A stretch of 64,000 nt of DNA. It comes from Cruorifilaria tuberocauda (lineage: Eukaryota; Nematoda; Chromadorea; Rhabditida; Onchocercidae). The stretch spans positions 124,001 through 188,000 of the forward strand of contig JABVXU010000025.1 of NCBI GenBank assembly GCA_013365365.1. The letters are read 5' to 3'. Below are positions 1-13,300 of this stretch, one piece after another. Made by a program: the position numbers and the translations under genes. The notes below the pieces were generated by a model, which saw nothing but the letters and a program-made list of their open reading frames with translations, had not been told where the DNA came from and ran no database searches. Numbering within the stretch: the stretch's first letter is position 1; every line of letters begins with the position of its first letter.

Positions 1-1047
1 GGGAAGAGCAGCTTAAAGTAGCTCTCTCCTCAGGGAGTAAAGTGTGAGAGTTAGCATGATGCTGTCGTGCTGTGCACGTACACATGCAGACAGACACGGA
101 CACACACATGCATATACAGACAAACACGTGATGACGCGTCAATCCTTTTTGTCAGCAGCATTTCGCATATCGATTTTTGTTCCATTCATTGACGATGTAT
201 GCTTGCGGTGCGTTCATAAATTATCGACGAAACTCGAACCCTCTGTCTGTGTCTGTGTCCGCATATTATGCACGCACCTGTCTGTCTGCATGTCTCTGTC
301 TATATTCATGTACGTGTGTATGTATATGTATGCACTCATTAAATTTGTTTTATTTTTCAGGACTTTCCGTCGTGTTTGTATATTTGTCTCGGAGCCTATT
401 AAGATTGCTTCATTTTCAGTGACGTCATCCGTCCGTTCCGTTTTTGATCCGGCCGGTCCTTCTCAAAATGAAAATTTGTTGCTAACATTATAGTATCATT
501 TTCTTGTAGTTGCTATTATTTCCTTATTGCTGTTGGTTGGATGGATCAGTGGGAATTTCATCTTAGGATATATATCAAACAGTTTTCATGAATATGGTAG
601 TTATGTAATGTAATGTGCAGTTTTTATTGGAGGGATCATTTTCCTAATGATAGGATATGTGGTTTAAATCACTTTGATAACAGCTTAAACCGCACCCAAT
701 TGGTTTCATAATCTCTTCTTATTTTTTTAAGCAGCTCGTGTTTTTTTCTTCGTTGAAAATACTGTTTATCGTGATTAGAAGTTATCAGTGCCTTTTTCGA
801 ATTCGTTGAAAATTTGATTTGATTTCCATTATAATGTCCAATCTTTCTGGAATTTTTCAAGTGTCCTCATATAGCATTTGATTAGTTTTTTCTCAGAAAT
901 TGAGGAGAAAATTTTTCTAATGCAGCTAACATTGTGCTCAATGATTATGCGAAATAACTGTCGTGGCAAAAGTCTTCTATAAGCCAATATTCATTAAATT
1001 ATTATAGTCGGTAATGCACAAAGCGATTCATTAACGCATTCGGAATT
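1..1047. other. Upstream region of the p66 gene, no gene supported
   Basis: This stretch lies 5' of the p66-type gene. It holds TG/CA-rich simple sequence (about 80-125 and 240-330) and AT-rich DNA. A 149-codon open frame at 44-493 is mostly the translation of CA/TG-rich sequence, matches no family I recognise, and is not called. The region may carry the promoter and 5' untranslated sequence. No TATA-like or other specific element can be assigned with confidence. Confidence 0.6.
995..1007 (+). promoter_or_regulatory. Candidate trans-splice (or 5'UTR) acceptor upstream of p66
   Basis: An AT-rich run ends in TTATTATAG at 1007, 40 nt before the chosen start codon at 1048. Nematode mRNAs commonly receive a spliced leader at such an acceptor shortly before the AUG. 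The site is seen in sequence; its use for leader addition is inference. It could also be the 3' end of an ordinary 5'UTR intron. Confidence 0.35.
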
Positions 1048-4000
1048 ATGGCGACGAAATCGGAACATCGCTCAACAACCGAAGGTACCTCAAAAGGGGT
1101 CAACGGTGCAGTTGATGTGCATACTCTAGAAGCAGAAACATTTAATGGTTTTGAAGAGGTTCGTAATCCCTAATTGGTCTGAAGTGATTTCGGCGACTTA
1201 TAGTTCATTTTCTTTGAAAATATTTCTTTCAGTTGATTTTGGTAAACAAATAATAGAAATATTCAAGTTTCGAAGTTCCTATTGTTAAGTTGCAAAAGAA
1301 GTTCGGTATTTATATTCCGGAGTAAAATCTCAGAAATTCAAAAACCTTCAAGCTCTTTAATTTTCCTGCCAAAATAAATTCTTGATGTAAGCGTTGTTCA
1401 TGAAGGAATTTCTTTGGTACATTCACTTTCTCGAGAATTCGAAAATCTTTCTAAGAACGTTCGCAAATTTCTGAAGAATTTAATAAAATCATTATTATTC
1501 AATCATCTGCTGGAACTTATTTATAGATCAATTTTTTTTATTGTTCTTATGTCGTCAATATTATTAATTGATTAGTCATAATCATTGTCATTGGAGTTCT
1601 ACGTTGGCTGTAGTTCAATTAAACCAAGCTTCAAATGTTGATGAATTCATTGTCGAAATTTGCCTTTCTAGAATGGAATATGTCACGAATCAACGTCTTC
1701 AAGCATTGATCAAGGTGGAAACGGAGACGCGGCAGTTGTGAAAACATCAGCAACTAATGACGGTGATGTGTCGCCGTCATCATTACGTCGGAGTACACGC
1801 GCATGCGCATTAAAAGCTGCTGAACGTATCAAGCTGAAAGAAGCGCTACCGATGATGGATGGTGTAGCATCACACAGCGTAAGTTTGCTTGAACTATTTC
1901 ACATGAATGAAAGATTAAATGGTCCAAGAAAAGATACTGATTAGAAACTGTGTAGATGTATTTCATGTTTCCCTCGGACAGGCTATTATATGTTTTTTCA
2001 AATTTCTGTGAGATATTATATTTAGTATGGATTAGTTCTACTCCAGTCACTTTCCTGCTTAATTTGTGAGCCCAATAGTGATATCGTTAGAGAATGTATC
2101 TCCGAAAATTTCTGTAATTCCTCAGTCACTTTCTTCCAGAGTAGCAAGTTATTGTTAGTTAAATTAAATTTTTGTTTATTTTTGAAAACTTAATAATTCG
2201 TTATTATTTCCTATTGGATTGATTCTGAATGAAGTTAATGTTTCATGGACTATTTACCAAAATTTCTTATAATATTGCTGGACGCTTTAAATGAATATTG
2301 GATGATTCCGGCTTCATTTATTGGAGTTACTCCTCGAGTGCATATCAGCGTACTGATATGTTGGATTTTTGATTTTAATAATTGGCTTAAAATAAGTTGA
2401 TTAACAAATATAGATTTATGACGATTATAGGTTGAGGATTACGTTTCTGGTGCCGAAAATGATGATGAAGAGCCACTTGTGAAGAAGAAACGTTATGCAG
2501 AAGGTCGGACTCTGGATCAAACTGACTGTAAATTTGGAATTAAAGTTGAAAATGATGAAGTGTTATTGATGAGCGATGAATCCGAATTGTCAAGTTTAAA
2601 TGATACAGAATTCGAACAAGTCAAAAAAGTTTTTGATCGGGTAAGCTTCTCCATATATGAACACACTAGTTCCTAGATTAACTAAAAGGGAAGAAATCAT
2701 TTAGGGAGTTCATTGAATGTGAAATTCCAATTTTTGATACAAAGCAAGGATGGGGAAACTTGGTAAGTTTTGATATCATTTTTAACTGGATGGGTTAAAA
2801 ATCATTCCATTTTTAAAGCAACAAGAGCAGTTTTTTTCCATTTTTCCCATCCATTGACAAAATCAATGTGTGGTAGGTCTCAGAGATAGATGCATATAGT
2901 TACAGACTCTGCATCGAGAACAAACAGATGAGCAGAAGAAGGAGCGCGAAATGATGATTAAAACTCTGGAAGCTGAGTTAAGGAAGGAGGAGGCGAAACT
3001 TTCTATGCTCAGAAAACTACGAATAAGTCAACAACATTCCGTGAGACAGGTTCTTTATAAACTTATGAATGATATCGCAACAGTGATAAATATCATCGCG
3101 TTAGTAGTAAGGACGGTGTAACAGTAATGTTATTGATAAAATTGCTAACGCTAACGTAGATGTCATTGCTAATGTTATAGTTAATCAACTATACCCGTCG
3201 AAGCAGTCATGTAATATGTAATTTGTCTTAATGCTTTTTGTGCTATTCATTAATGGGTACTTTCAATAATTATGCTGTAATTCAGTTATGTAGTGGTAGT
3301 GATCATTTGTTTGAGGTCTCTGTGAGATACATATAAAGTTATATGGCATAATTTGTAAAAACTATTGCTCATATAATGATATGACTTTCCTGCACCAATT
3401 TAAAAGATCAAAAATGCAGTTGAAGATAGGCTCGAAGAAGCATTCATTAGATTAGCATGCAATAAAATGATGAATGGATAGGAAATGTGTGAAGAAAGAT
3501 AAATTCTAGGTTCAGGGAATTAACCGAAGATAGTTTCTAATAATTAGGTTTATTTAAATTATGTGAAAAACAGTATACAAACATTACGTAATGTTGACGA
3601 AACGTTGACAACCCGCATTTAATAAATTTTTTTAGATACAGGAAGCAAATATTCGAAAACTGACGGCTAATGTTGCTCAGAATGGTAGTGGTCATGCTTA
3701 CAAACCGCCAGTTGCTGCTGTGCAAAATCGATCCACATCTAACAGTCATTCAAAAGGTTATTCATGCACAATTTCTGCATTTCAACGATAACAATTCACT
3801 CTTAATTTTTAGTTGTTTCGCAATTTACCCACAGCTAGTCTTATTAGTCGTGTTAAATATAACTCTTTATAACGGTATTATTCATCTTTCTCACGAGGGA
3901 AAAAAAATATATAACTCGTAACTTCATTGTTCCCAAGAAGTTTAAGGTGGAAATTTATCTTATTTAATATCGTTATATTCAAACACTGATGCAGTGGATT

Positions 4001-7000
4001 GGACATTTTCATGTACATAGATTTTGCAAAGAAAAAATAAATTTTTTTAAATATGTTAACATAAATATTTTTTGAAATAAGATTAACATAAATGAAGTGT
4101 AAGGACGTATTATATTTATTGTAATGTATGCATAATTCAATTTTTATTAGTATTTACAGCATCAACTTCCAACGTATCGTCACGTGCAGTTGCATCCGCT
4201 GCATCGGCTGCAGCAGCACTGATGAATTTGAATTTGACACCACAGCAGCAGCAGTTATTACAGAATGCAGCCAAAAGCGGTTTGCTGAATTCAGCTGCTG
4301 CTCAAGCGTTATTGCAACAAGCTCAACAACAAGCCCAAGCCAATAACGGTAACTTTGCAGTTTTTGTGTAGGAGATGCGTGACTTTTTGCTTGTTTATTG
4401 CACTTTAGATCAAGTTATTTTAAATCATAATATTGCTATTAAGCAATTAAATCGAAGAATAGCTGACTGACAAATTTATTTAATATGCTATATTATGGAC
4501 CCAAGCATGTTCATCTTCTCCAGAAGATAATTAATAGGATGATAAAGAACATATTGAGAGATCCGGTTGTGCACAACTGGAAATATGTCGTGGTGGGTAG
4601 TAAAACTGCACGTAATATTAGAATAGGTTTAATATCTTGAAATGTAAAGCGAGCAACTTTAGGTCGCTTAACTCAACACGCAGCAGCTTTAGCAACCGCT
4701 GCACTTCTCTCACAACATCAACAGCAGCAGCAGCATCAGCAACATCATCATTCACGGAGTAGTACTGCAGCTACATTAGCCGCTAAAGAAACCGCTGCCC
4801 AAAGAGCTGCTGCAGCTAAACTTGCACTACGGCGACAATTGGAACAACAGTTACTGCAAGTCAGTCCATTCAAATTTTCTTTATTTTTTTGCTACTGATT
4901 TTATAACCTGATTTTACAACCATTTATTCTCCAGAAATTTCCTGAACTACAGCTAGTTAAAAACATGTATGGAGAGAAAAAGAGAGAAAAAAAACCATAA
5001 ATTCTATTTGATTTTTTGCTAATACTTTACTGTATAAAACTGTACAAAATTTCGGCTTAATTGCTTACCCTGCGAATTTCTCGATTTTCTCTAAATGGTT
5101 GCATTTTTGTTAATTTTGATGATGTAAGCATTCTCTTGGTTTTTTCTCAAATTAAATCAATCACATATTGTCCCGGATATTGTTTAGATCTGCTTAATTT
5201 CAGATCCCACCTCCACGACCTCCACCTCCAGACATGCATTTTATCCCCAATGGTAATCAACCAGATTTTCTTATGTATTTGGGTCTTGATATTGCTGTTC
5301 AAAGGTTGCTGAAAGATAAAGTAGCTACTAAGTAAGTTTATTTTTTGTATAGAAAAAAGTTATCGTTGCTATTCCGGATTTACGGATATTGTGAGATAAT
5401 GTGATTCCCAAACATGATGCTAAACTAAACATATATGGTTTAAATTTACTGAATTTATTACCCGAGTGGTAAATCAATATGTGTATATGCATATGTCGCC
5501 TGCAGCAAAAAATAATATTTGCATAAGCAATGATCTTTGACTAATTGACCAAAGTTTGGGCTAATTTAAAACTGTGGATCTATTTTTGCCGGAAAGTTTG
5601 TTAAACATTTGTTCCAGACGTGTCACAGAGGGGCCTTATCTGTGCGAAGAATGTGGTACTGATTTTACACCGGTTTGGCGTGCTATCGGAGCAGACGAGA
5701 ATTCACTAAATCTCTATTGTGACGCATGTGTTAAGGCGGCACAAAAGAAAAAGTTGCGTCAGGAGCATACCGCATTGCTGAGGAAAGCCTTCAATAAAGT
5801 TATGGAAAAAGAACAAGTAAGGGCCTGCATGTTTCTTTTACATTAATATTTGCTACGTAATGTAACTGCTAATGTCAATGACGCTTATTTTCTCATCTTT
5901 CGACAAGATGTTTTTCTATAACATTAAAGAAATGGTAATTAATCATTCATTTTACTTTAGGAATTGGAAAAGCAGATAGCAGAAGGCAAATTTGAAGCCA
6001 CTTTGCCTTCTTCATCAACACCTCGCTCATCAACGCCAGCTACACCGCCTCTTAATGCAGCTGCTGTAAAAGCAGTACCTTCCTCTTCTAGTGCTTCGCT
6101 TAATGCACCAAAAGCTTCTACTTCTACTTCTTCCGTAAGTATTTATATCTATTAAGAAGTTGGTAATACTTGAAATTTTCTTATTATAGAAGCATTAAAG
6201 TAGGTAATCTTTAGGAAACTTTGCTTTGTAGGCGAGCCATCAGCAGCAGCATCATACCAAATCAAGTTCATACAAAAGACCTGCAACAACGAACAGTGGC
6301 ACTGCAGCACAAGCTGCTTCTCAGAATGCTGCAGCTGCGGCTGCAGCAGCGGCACTTGCTGCAGCAGCAGGTGCAACTGGTACGAGTAATTTCTTACAAC
6401 AACAGATGGCAGCAGCGGTAGCGTTGCGACAGACAAATCCTATGCTTGCGGCTATGATGGCGAATCCTTTGCTCAATGCACCAAATATGTTACAGGTACA
6501 AAAAATTCTTTTTCCCTGCTACTTCTCATTTAGAAGCAGAATTTTGGAATCTTAAAAGAAAGTGTTGAAAGCGAATTCTAACGACTTCATGCAGTCTTGG
6601 TAATGAAAGACTCATCTTTATGGTCGGATCGAAGAAGTTGAGTGGGTCGAATCAGAATAAAATTTATCCCGGAATCCAAAAAAATGTTGAATGCATACTG
6701 ATGATTATGTCAGAACTGTATTATATCAAGTTGGAATTGTCAGACTAACAGTTATGATGTTTTAAAGCCTTTGTCGATATATCAATATTTAGTTGTCATT
6801 CAGCGTGGTATGGTTTCTTCACAAGGTGTTAAGAAAAATCTCATGGAATATACCTAACACTTGTATATGTTGCTGAGAACATGCGTTCATTAAATTCAAG
6901 ATTAGAAACAACATTTTTATAAGTCTTTTTTGCATAAGCTTTCTGGTCATTTGGTGATTTATAAGGATGTGTTTTCGTTTTATTGATGATAAGTACTATG

Positions 7001-7340
7001 TTTCATTTCGGTACTTTCACTTTCGTGGATATCATAAGTTTTCTTTTAGCTACAGTGGAATCCACTAGTGCAACAGCGTTTACCCAATTTGGCCATGGCA
7101 GCACTTGCTCAGGCGGTTCAAAATGCCCAACAAAGCAGTGCGTCCGGAAATGTTGCATCGAATGCTGCTGCTGCAGCTGCGGCTAATCCTTTGGCAGCAT
7201 TGGCAGCTTCGATGAATCCGGCCGCGGCAGCCGCAATGTTTAGTAGTAGCCCACAGATGGTACGACAATTGCAGCAAGCACAACAAGCAATGCAAAGGAA
7301 TTTCTTGTTAGAATATGCAAAAAGTCAGTCGAAAAAATAA
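1048..7340 (+). CDS. dcp-66: Transcriptional repressor p66 / GATAD2 homologue (NuRD complex subunit)
   Basis: Proteins of the p66/GATAD2 family are nuclear NuRD/Mi-2 subunits that bind MBD2/3-type proteins and histone tails and support repression. Model, 12 exons: 1048-1158, 1672-1878, 2431-2640, 2906-3049, 3636-3756, 4160-4348, 4663-4859, 5204-5331, 5618-5816, 5961-6134, 6232-6495, 7050-7340. All junctions are GT-AG and phases agree, giving about 744 residues. Seen: an acidic N-terminal half; a p66 CR1-type coiled coil (about 177-224); an ETAAQRAAAAKLALRRQLEQ segment followed by a proline-rich IPPPRPPPP stretch (about 370-402) like the vertebrate proteins; a single GATA-type finger (about 445-473) followed by the family's basic helix; then a long Ala/Gln-rich C-terminus ending in SQSKK. 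The start is the first ATG in a frame that splices in phase. Exon 5 has two in-phase acceptors. Convergent with the PTR gene. Family assignment is secure; the symbol is by homology with the C. elegans gene. Confidence 0.92.
2906..3049 (+). other. dcp-66: p66 CR1 coiled-coil exon (MBD-binding region)
   Basis: Exon 4 encodes a charged helix, with EAELRKEEAKLSMLRKLR at its core, that matches the conserved CR1 motif of p66 proteins. In vertebrates this helix pairs with the coiled coil of MBD2/MBD3 to recruit the Mi-2 remodeller to NuRD. Alternating acidic and basic residues and heptad leucines are visible. Binding by this worm protein is inferred from the family. Confidence 0.85.
4711..4765 (+). 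repeat. dcp-66: CAG/CAT-rich tract coding Gln/His in p66
   Basis: Within exon 7 a run of CAA, CAG, CAT and CAC codons encodes a short Gln/His-rich stretch. It is a mixed-codon trinucleotide tract inside coding sequence, of a kind prone to length variation. Confidence 0.7.
5643..5729 (+). other. dcp-66: p66 GATA-type zinc finger (CR2)
   Basis: The four ligand cysteines lie in CEEC and CDAC, joined by a segment starting GTDFTPVW, the p66/GATAD2 signature. The spacing is C-X2-C-X21-C-X2-C, whereas vertebrate p66 has X17 between the pairs, so this finger carries about four extra residues. The basic helix with QEHTALLRKAF that follows is also family-typical. In vertebrates this region contacts chromatin and other NuRD subunits. 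Confidence 0.88.
6316..6372 (+). repeat. dcp-66: GCN-rich tract coding polyalanine in p66
   Basis: Exon 11 carries a run of GCT/GCA/GCG codons that encodes an Ala-rich segment. A similar tract recurs in exon 12 around 7162-7235. Low-complexity Ala/Gln tails are common in nematode transcription cofactors; no function is assigned. Confidence 0.7.
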
Positions 7341-10300
7341 CGTCGTTATCAAAGAAGGTAAATATTCTGTTCTGTTCTCCATTTGGTGATATGAAGTGAT
7401 ATATATATGCATATGATGTGGTATCTTATGGCATGGTATGGTAGCGGTGATTTAATAGGCGCATGTGTTATTTGCACTTGGGAATCATTATGGGTATGTT
7501 AATTATATTGATACTTTTAGGTGACTTCAAGATTTGATTTGATTAAAGTGAGTTACTGATTGCTGCTGTCTTAATACCTTTGTCCCCCTGTCATTCCTTT
7601 TGCTTATTTATCCTGGTAAAGTTAGCATATTGCATAAAAGTGTTAAGTCATTATCTCGATCATTATTGCAGATTCGATTATTGTCAGCCTAATAAATCTT
7701 ACGTAATTAATTGATATTATGGGTATTCTGATAGGTACCTTTTTAATTGTCACAGTCGTAATGTTACCAGCTGAGAGTTCTTCCGATGACTGTCTTTTTG
7801 ATTTGAATTTTTCATTTCATATTCGTGCCCGATTCCAGAGCAACGATTCATCTAAATTTATTTTTCATGAGAATGTTTTAGACGTGGTTTTTAGCGGTAA
7901 CTGGTTTAGTTTTATTTTTCTCCTTTCTTATGGAAAATAAACTTTGCATGTCAGTGAAAACCAATGTCTGTCAAATTTTTCAATTCACAACATCTAAGCA
8001 GGATAGGCTGGATCGGATTTTGAACTGGAAGGTAACCATCTAATTTTTCAGTCCTTATCCAAAATTTTGGATTTTAAGAAAGAGAAGCTCCAAAAACCTA
8101 TTCGTTGCTGCTGTATACGCTTTTTGGTCAATTATTATTGCTATAGGTATCGTGATATTTGTAAATAAGTTTGTGAGGTGTGATCCATGATAATGTTTTT
8201 CTTCAGATTGAAATGTTTGTGCAACAATTTTTTAAAGTAGATCTCGAAAAGTGTCATTTTCCGGACGGAATTTAGATTACACAATGGACATAAGAATGTC
8301 AAAAGTAAGAGATTGCTTTGGAACCCAGCGAAGATCTATGAAGGTTATTGTGTGGAGGCTATTTCACGGGACTGTAACTGTTTGTAACTTGGTGAAGTTG
8401 TTGGCACCATGAACTATCCGAATGATTATATGACGATAGTTTGGTACTGATAAACGATAGTTTTGATAACGGTGTTAGGTGATTAGTTATCGTCGAATTT
8501 GTTAAACTTTGTAAACCTTGGCTGATCTGCAATCGTTTTCGGGGAATTTTAGTAATTTATGATTTGTATAATTTACAAGTATCAGTTGGTTTTGGGGCTA
8601 TTTTTGTTTCGTTCGTTCATTTTTAATTGATATATTTTAATCATTTCTTTCGGTATTTAAGTAATTTAAATTGTTTAAATGGATTTTAGAAATTCGTTTC
8701 ATTACTTGTATCATCATTCTGATCAGAGAGAGATGTGCTTTCAGGTTGAATTTTTTGAGTTGTTTCATGATTTTTCTCTTGAAATTTTGTTCTTTTTGCG
8801 CGATCACTGGGAATCAGTTCAAGATTGACAGCTGATGACAGATATGTGATAGTGATAATTGTTGTTTAATTCTTTCAGTCAAATTCGTTTTTGCTCTATA
8901 AAAAATCTAAATCAAAAAAAGAAACAATTTTATTACACGAGAAATTGCTAAAGAATTTTGATCTTTTCAAAGTTTTTGCAATACAAAGTTGTCTTATGTT
9001 CATTTCTTTCCCTACAATTGTGGAGAAATATTTTGAATTCAAAAAAGATTTTGCTAGCGTATTTGGGTTGGTGCAATTTATAAGCTCCCTTAGGAAGGTT
9101 CAAACTGTCTTTTAATTATTTTTCAACGGTAATTTTGCAGTGAACCATAATAGTCTCGCCGAACTTTGAGATTCCAAATTCCAGGTAGAGGCAAAATTTT
9201 CAGGAGATTTAAATGGGGCCTTGAAATGTTCAGCACCCGTAATGTGAATTTGATAACAGCAACTGTTTCCTATGTTTCGTGTATTTTATCTTTGTTTGGA
9301 TGTCGCTGGAATTGGTTACCACGAACTTCCAGAAATTCTGAATCTAAATAACAGTTCAGAAATATCTATTTATCGCAGTTGGTGAATTATTGTATTTGTT
9401 TATACCGTAAATTCTTCCTAACTGATTCACTTTGTTGTATATCATTTTCATTGAGTTGCAGTTTTTGAAATATGGAACAGCACGCAGTTCATGTCTTTGT
9501 GGAATCCCTTTTACTCGATCATGTTTTGGTTACTTCAGTAGGAATTCTCTCAGGTAAAGCTACTTTTTAACGTGTAACTACCCGGAAGTTGCACCCGAAA
9601 ATACAATAGGACGAATATCCGTATTGAAAACTTGAGTTTTTGCACACTGAACGGTTATGGGAAAATCTGCAGAATAAAGTTCGAATTAGAGGTTTAGAAT
9701 ATCGAGTTATTTTCTAAGCCAAAAGAGTGCTATCAGGTACTTCATGTCAAGGAAAGGATGAAATGTCGTTATCTCAGTATCCTACGCCACTCCTATTATT
9801 CCTCCCTTATTTCTCGAGAAGAAACGGTTCCTCCATGCAACTCATTATGCAACAACATACTTTCGCAATCTGCGGAAAGGTTATCACTTTTATTGACTTT
9901 TTTCGAGAAGGAAATAACTTCAGATGTCGATCTCACACAATTATCATTAATAGCGAGGAATAGACAACAAACAGAGAGAAAGAGGTGAACGACATCCTTG
10001 AAACTACCTGAAGCAAAAACTTAGTGGTTTGATGTTACGTTGAAGACACATAAGGGTTACTTTTTCTCGTCTAAAATTTTTTTTGGAAGTATCAAAGATT
10101 TTCTCTGACAAAATGAAAGTTAATCTTAGTTTTCTTGGTGTTTTTTAACTTGTTTTCTCATAGCATTGGGAGCACGAACACAAAAACATGTTCAATTATA
10201 ATACCAATTTAACAACGGAAAGGAAAAGGCAAGAGGGCAAAATTCAATGGTAATCATATACAATCACGAATAAAAAGCTGAATTTTCGCAAATTAATTTC

Positions 10301-10399
10301 CTTGTGAGAAAACGGTCACTAGATTTTTGTTCTAATGTATTAAAAAGTTTCCGAATTCAATTTAGTGATACTATAACTGAAGTATTTGTTCAAATTCTT
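7341..10399. other. Spacer between convergent p66 and PTR genes
   Basis: No convincing gene here. It should contain the 3'UTR of p66 (AATAAA on the plus strand at 7691 and 7936 are candidate polyadenylation signals) and the 3'UTR of the minus-strand PTR gene (a TTTATT near 9889 reads AATAAA on that strand). Short open frames at 7719-7940, 8891-9115 and 9727-9988 have no recognisable domains and AT-rich, noncoding-like composition. Confidence 0.6.
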
Positions 10400-13300
10400 T
10401 CACGCTTCGATCATAATCGACAATTGTTCGTTAGTCCTTAATATCCGTAGTTCAGTGGCATTCATATGTCCATCTTTATCATGAGCAACCTTGTCCTGTT
10501 CCTTTCTGTTACCACTGCTAACACCAGTATTACCGGTACCACCACCACCACCACTATTATTATAAGCGTCGATACCACCTGTGGTACCAAATAAATGCTT
10601 TCCGAAAATTGCTCGATAACAATTAAATTCCAATAGAAAGTGAGGTATTAATGACAAAAATGTTGGCAGCAGTACAAGACCATGGAATAGGCCCCAAATT
10701 ACCACCAGTGATATCGTTTTCACAAATACCAATGGGATATAATTCTGAAAATGATAAAAGGAGAAATGATTTTTTAGAATGAAATCCAGCATGTAGTTTA
10801 TTATCTCAGATTATTTCTGTAATAAAGTAAACCAATCAATCTGTCCGCTAATTACTTCGAAGACTCCCCGAGTATATTCTTAAAATACAATAATGCTTCC
10901 CTTATAACTGAAAACATTTCTCATAGTTTACTAAATGTAACAACTGATTTTTGTCCATAAACACCGAATTTTTGTGCGATTCTCATCTAAATTTCTCCTG
11001 ATCTATCCTAAATAAAGAAATGACAGGTAAAGCCTAATGCAACTGACATCACGTTTTTGCAAAAAAAAACGTAGATGGAACGAATGGATTTCAACTCGAT
11101 AATTGCTTTCTCTTCAATTTCACGAAATTTCAAACCTGTAAAAATGCTAACGGTATAATACAAGCAACCGTGCTGATTCCGCCTTGTAATGTTGGCCATG
11201 CTACACTTTCCAACGTGTATTCTAAGCGTGCCTTGCTGTTTTCCAATCTTGACTTGGTTATTCTTATTCCTTTGATTGTTTTCTTTTCCCCGAGCTATAA
11301 CAATTAATAACGATTATAAATCAAATAAAAAATTACCACCTCATATCTCTCCAAGTTTTTGTCTGGATAACTGAAGCTTGGCCAGGCTCACATGGACCAT
11401 GTAAAATGATACAAGCACAATAGAGTCTGAGATTAATTTATTGTACATTATAAAAAACAATACTACTCACCTGATAATGATAAGACACATGGGCGGTAAA
11501 GTCCACTGACATTCCAATACACATCAGTATGGCGCAGAGTGTTGCTGGGTCGAGATCCAAATGCCACCACGACAAAAATCCAATCACGCCTTTAATAATT
11601 TCCCAGCACTTGTTGCACTTCCTGCTAAGGGCGCCCCTTCATCTTCTTTAGCAACAATAGTAGTGGTAGTAATATCAATTACTCTTATGATGAGAATTCA
11701 AACAGGAATAGATTGGATGCGGAAAGTTTAAATAATTGCTTCAGCCGGAGTGACACGAAATGATTTTGAAATTAGAAAGTTGATAGATAACAAGTGAGGC
11801 CATGGACAATCAATTGTCATTTAAATTCTACCAAATTGTGGAATTGTAGAAAATTATCCTACTGATCGGGGTATTCGATGCATCACGCCAATCTTATTGA
11901 CGTGACATAATTGTGCCATGGATATTATTTGCATGAGTCAATAATGTCAACAACCAACTGATTTCAAATTCTTCTGCTACTCGATGCTTTAATTCTACCA
12001 GCTATATTTTATATAATATTTAACAGTAAATCCGTCAATCATTTTACTCTCAAAATTTTGCTTAGAAAAACGTTGTTTTATCCTTTTCACAATGCTTTCT
12101 CAGAGAATTGCTCAACAATAATCTGTTTTCGAGTAAACCCAATAAATTAATTATACTTACCGAAACTTATGGATGCAATGGTGAGAGATGCGATAATAAC
12201 ACTGAATGGATTCTGAATGAATAAGCCGCATACTGCTGTCATGCATATTAATGTCCACACACAAGTCTTGAAAGAAAAATGGAACTTTAATGTTGCATCC
12301 GGTAAAACTGATGAGATTAATTTCAGAAAATCCAATACTATTCATCAAATCAGTTTGTCAGATTTACCTGTAAAGCTAATGTTTTCAATGAAAGCATTTG
12401 ATCGACAAACATCGAATTAGCCTCCCAGACGGATACATTCAAATCTTTATAAGAATTGGCAATGCTTCGCCATTTTTGCATTAATTCAATTCGTTCCTTC
12501 CAATTAGTCGAATTTTGATATGCCACCAGGAAACAAAAACTTTTCACCGGTATATCCGAATCATTCCTTTTGAAGAAAGGGATTGAAAACCATTTTATAA
12601 TAACTTAGAAGAACCTAATAGAAGCGAATCTGAGATACAAGAAATATAAAAAAATAAGAAGTAAAAAAAAAATGAATAAGGAAAAGTGCAAATAAAAAGA
12701 AATGTTTTTAATTCCATCCCATTTAAAAGTAGTAACTTAAAGTAAAATAGTAACTCGCTCACCTGACCTGTCCCTCGCATTAAAGGTAATATTAGGAGAT
12801 ACTTAACAGTTTAAAGATATTTTGCAAAATAAAATCTAACATACGTTATATAATACCTCAACTTCAAATAGATCTCAAAATATTACCTTAGTTTTAAAAA
12901 ATTTTTCCAGTGTTTATAAAGTGGCGAGAACAGAAAATCATTCAATTTGGCGTAATCAATTAATTCTTTTTTGAATTTTGTTGATATTTGTGAAGTTGTT
13001 GTGGTATCTTCCGAAAAGTAATCAAAATCATACAACGAAGCTTCCCACCAATACGTTTTATAGTCACGTAACCAAAGAAGAGTAAATTCTTTTCCTGAAA
13101 TATTTAAATGAAAAATTTTCTAATGTGTCCAATTGTTTGCACAAACAGAAAGAAATCCATGGTAGTTTTCGAGAAAAACGATTTAACGTCGCCCCTTACC
13201 TCGACATTTTTCTAATCTTTCAAAATCATTCACCATCGCATCGAATCGTTTAAGAATACGTTCATTTCGTATATCCAAAGGATTGTTGACCAAAACCATT

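Noticed and set aside
44..493. 149-codon plus-strand open frame
   Set aside because: Its length comes from stop-poor CA/TG-rich simple sequence; composition is not protein-like and no domain or splice partner is visible.
12595..12780. Possible 11-nt micro-exon of the PTR gene near 12765-12775
   Set aside because: A direct join of 12887 to 12566 restores the family sequence ([13 protein letters not shown]) with a good acceptor, so no extra exon is needed.
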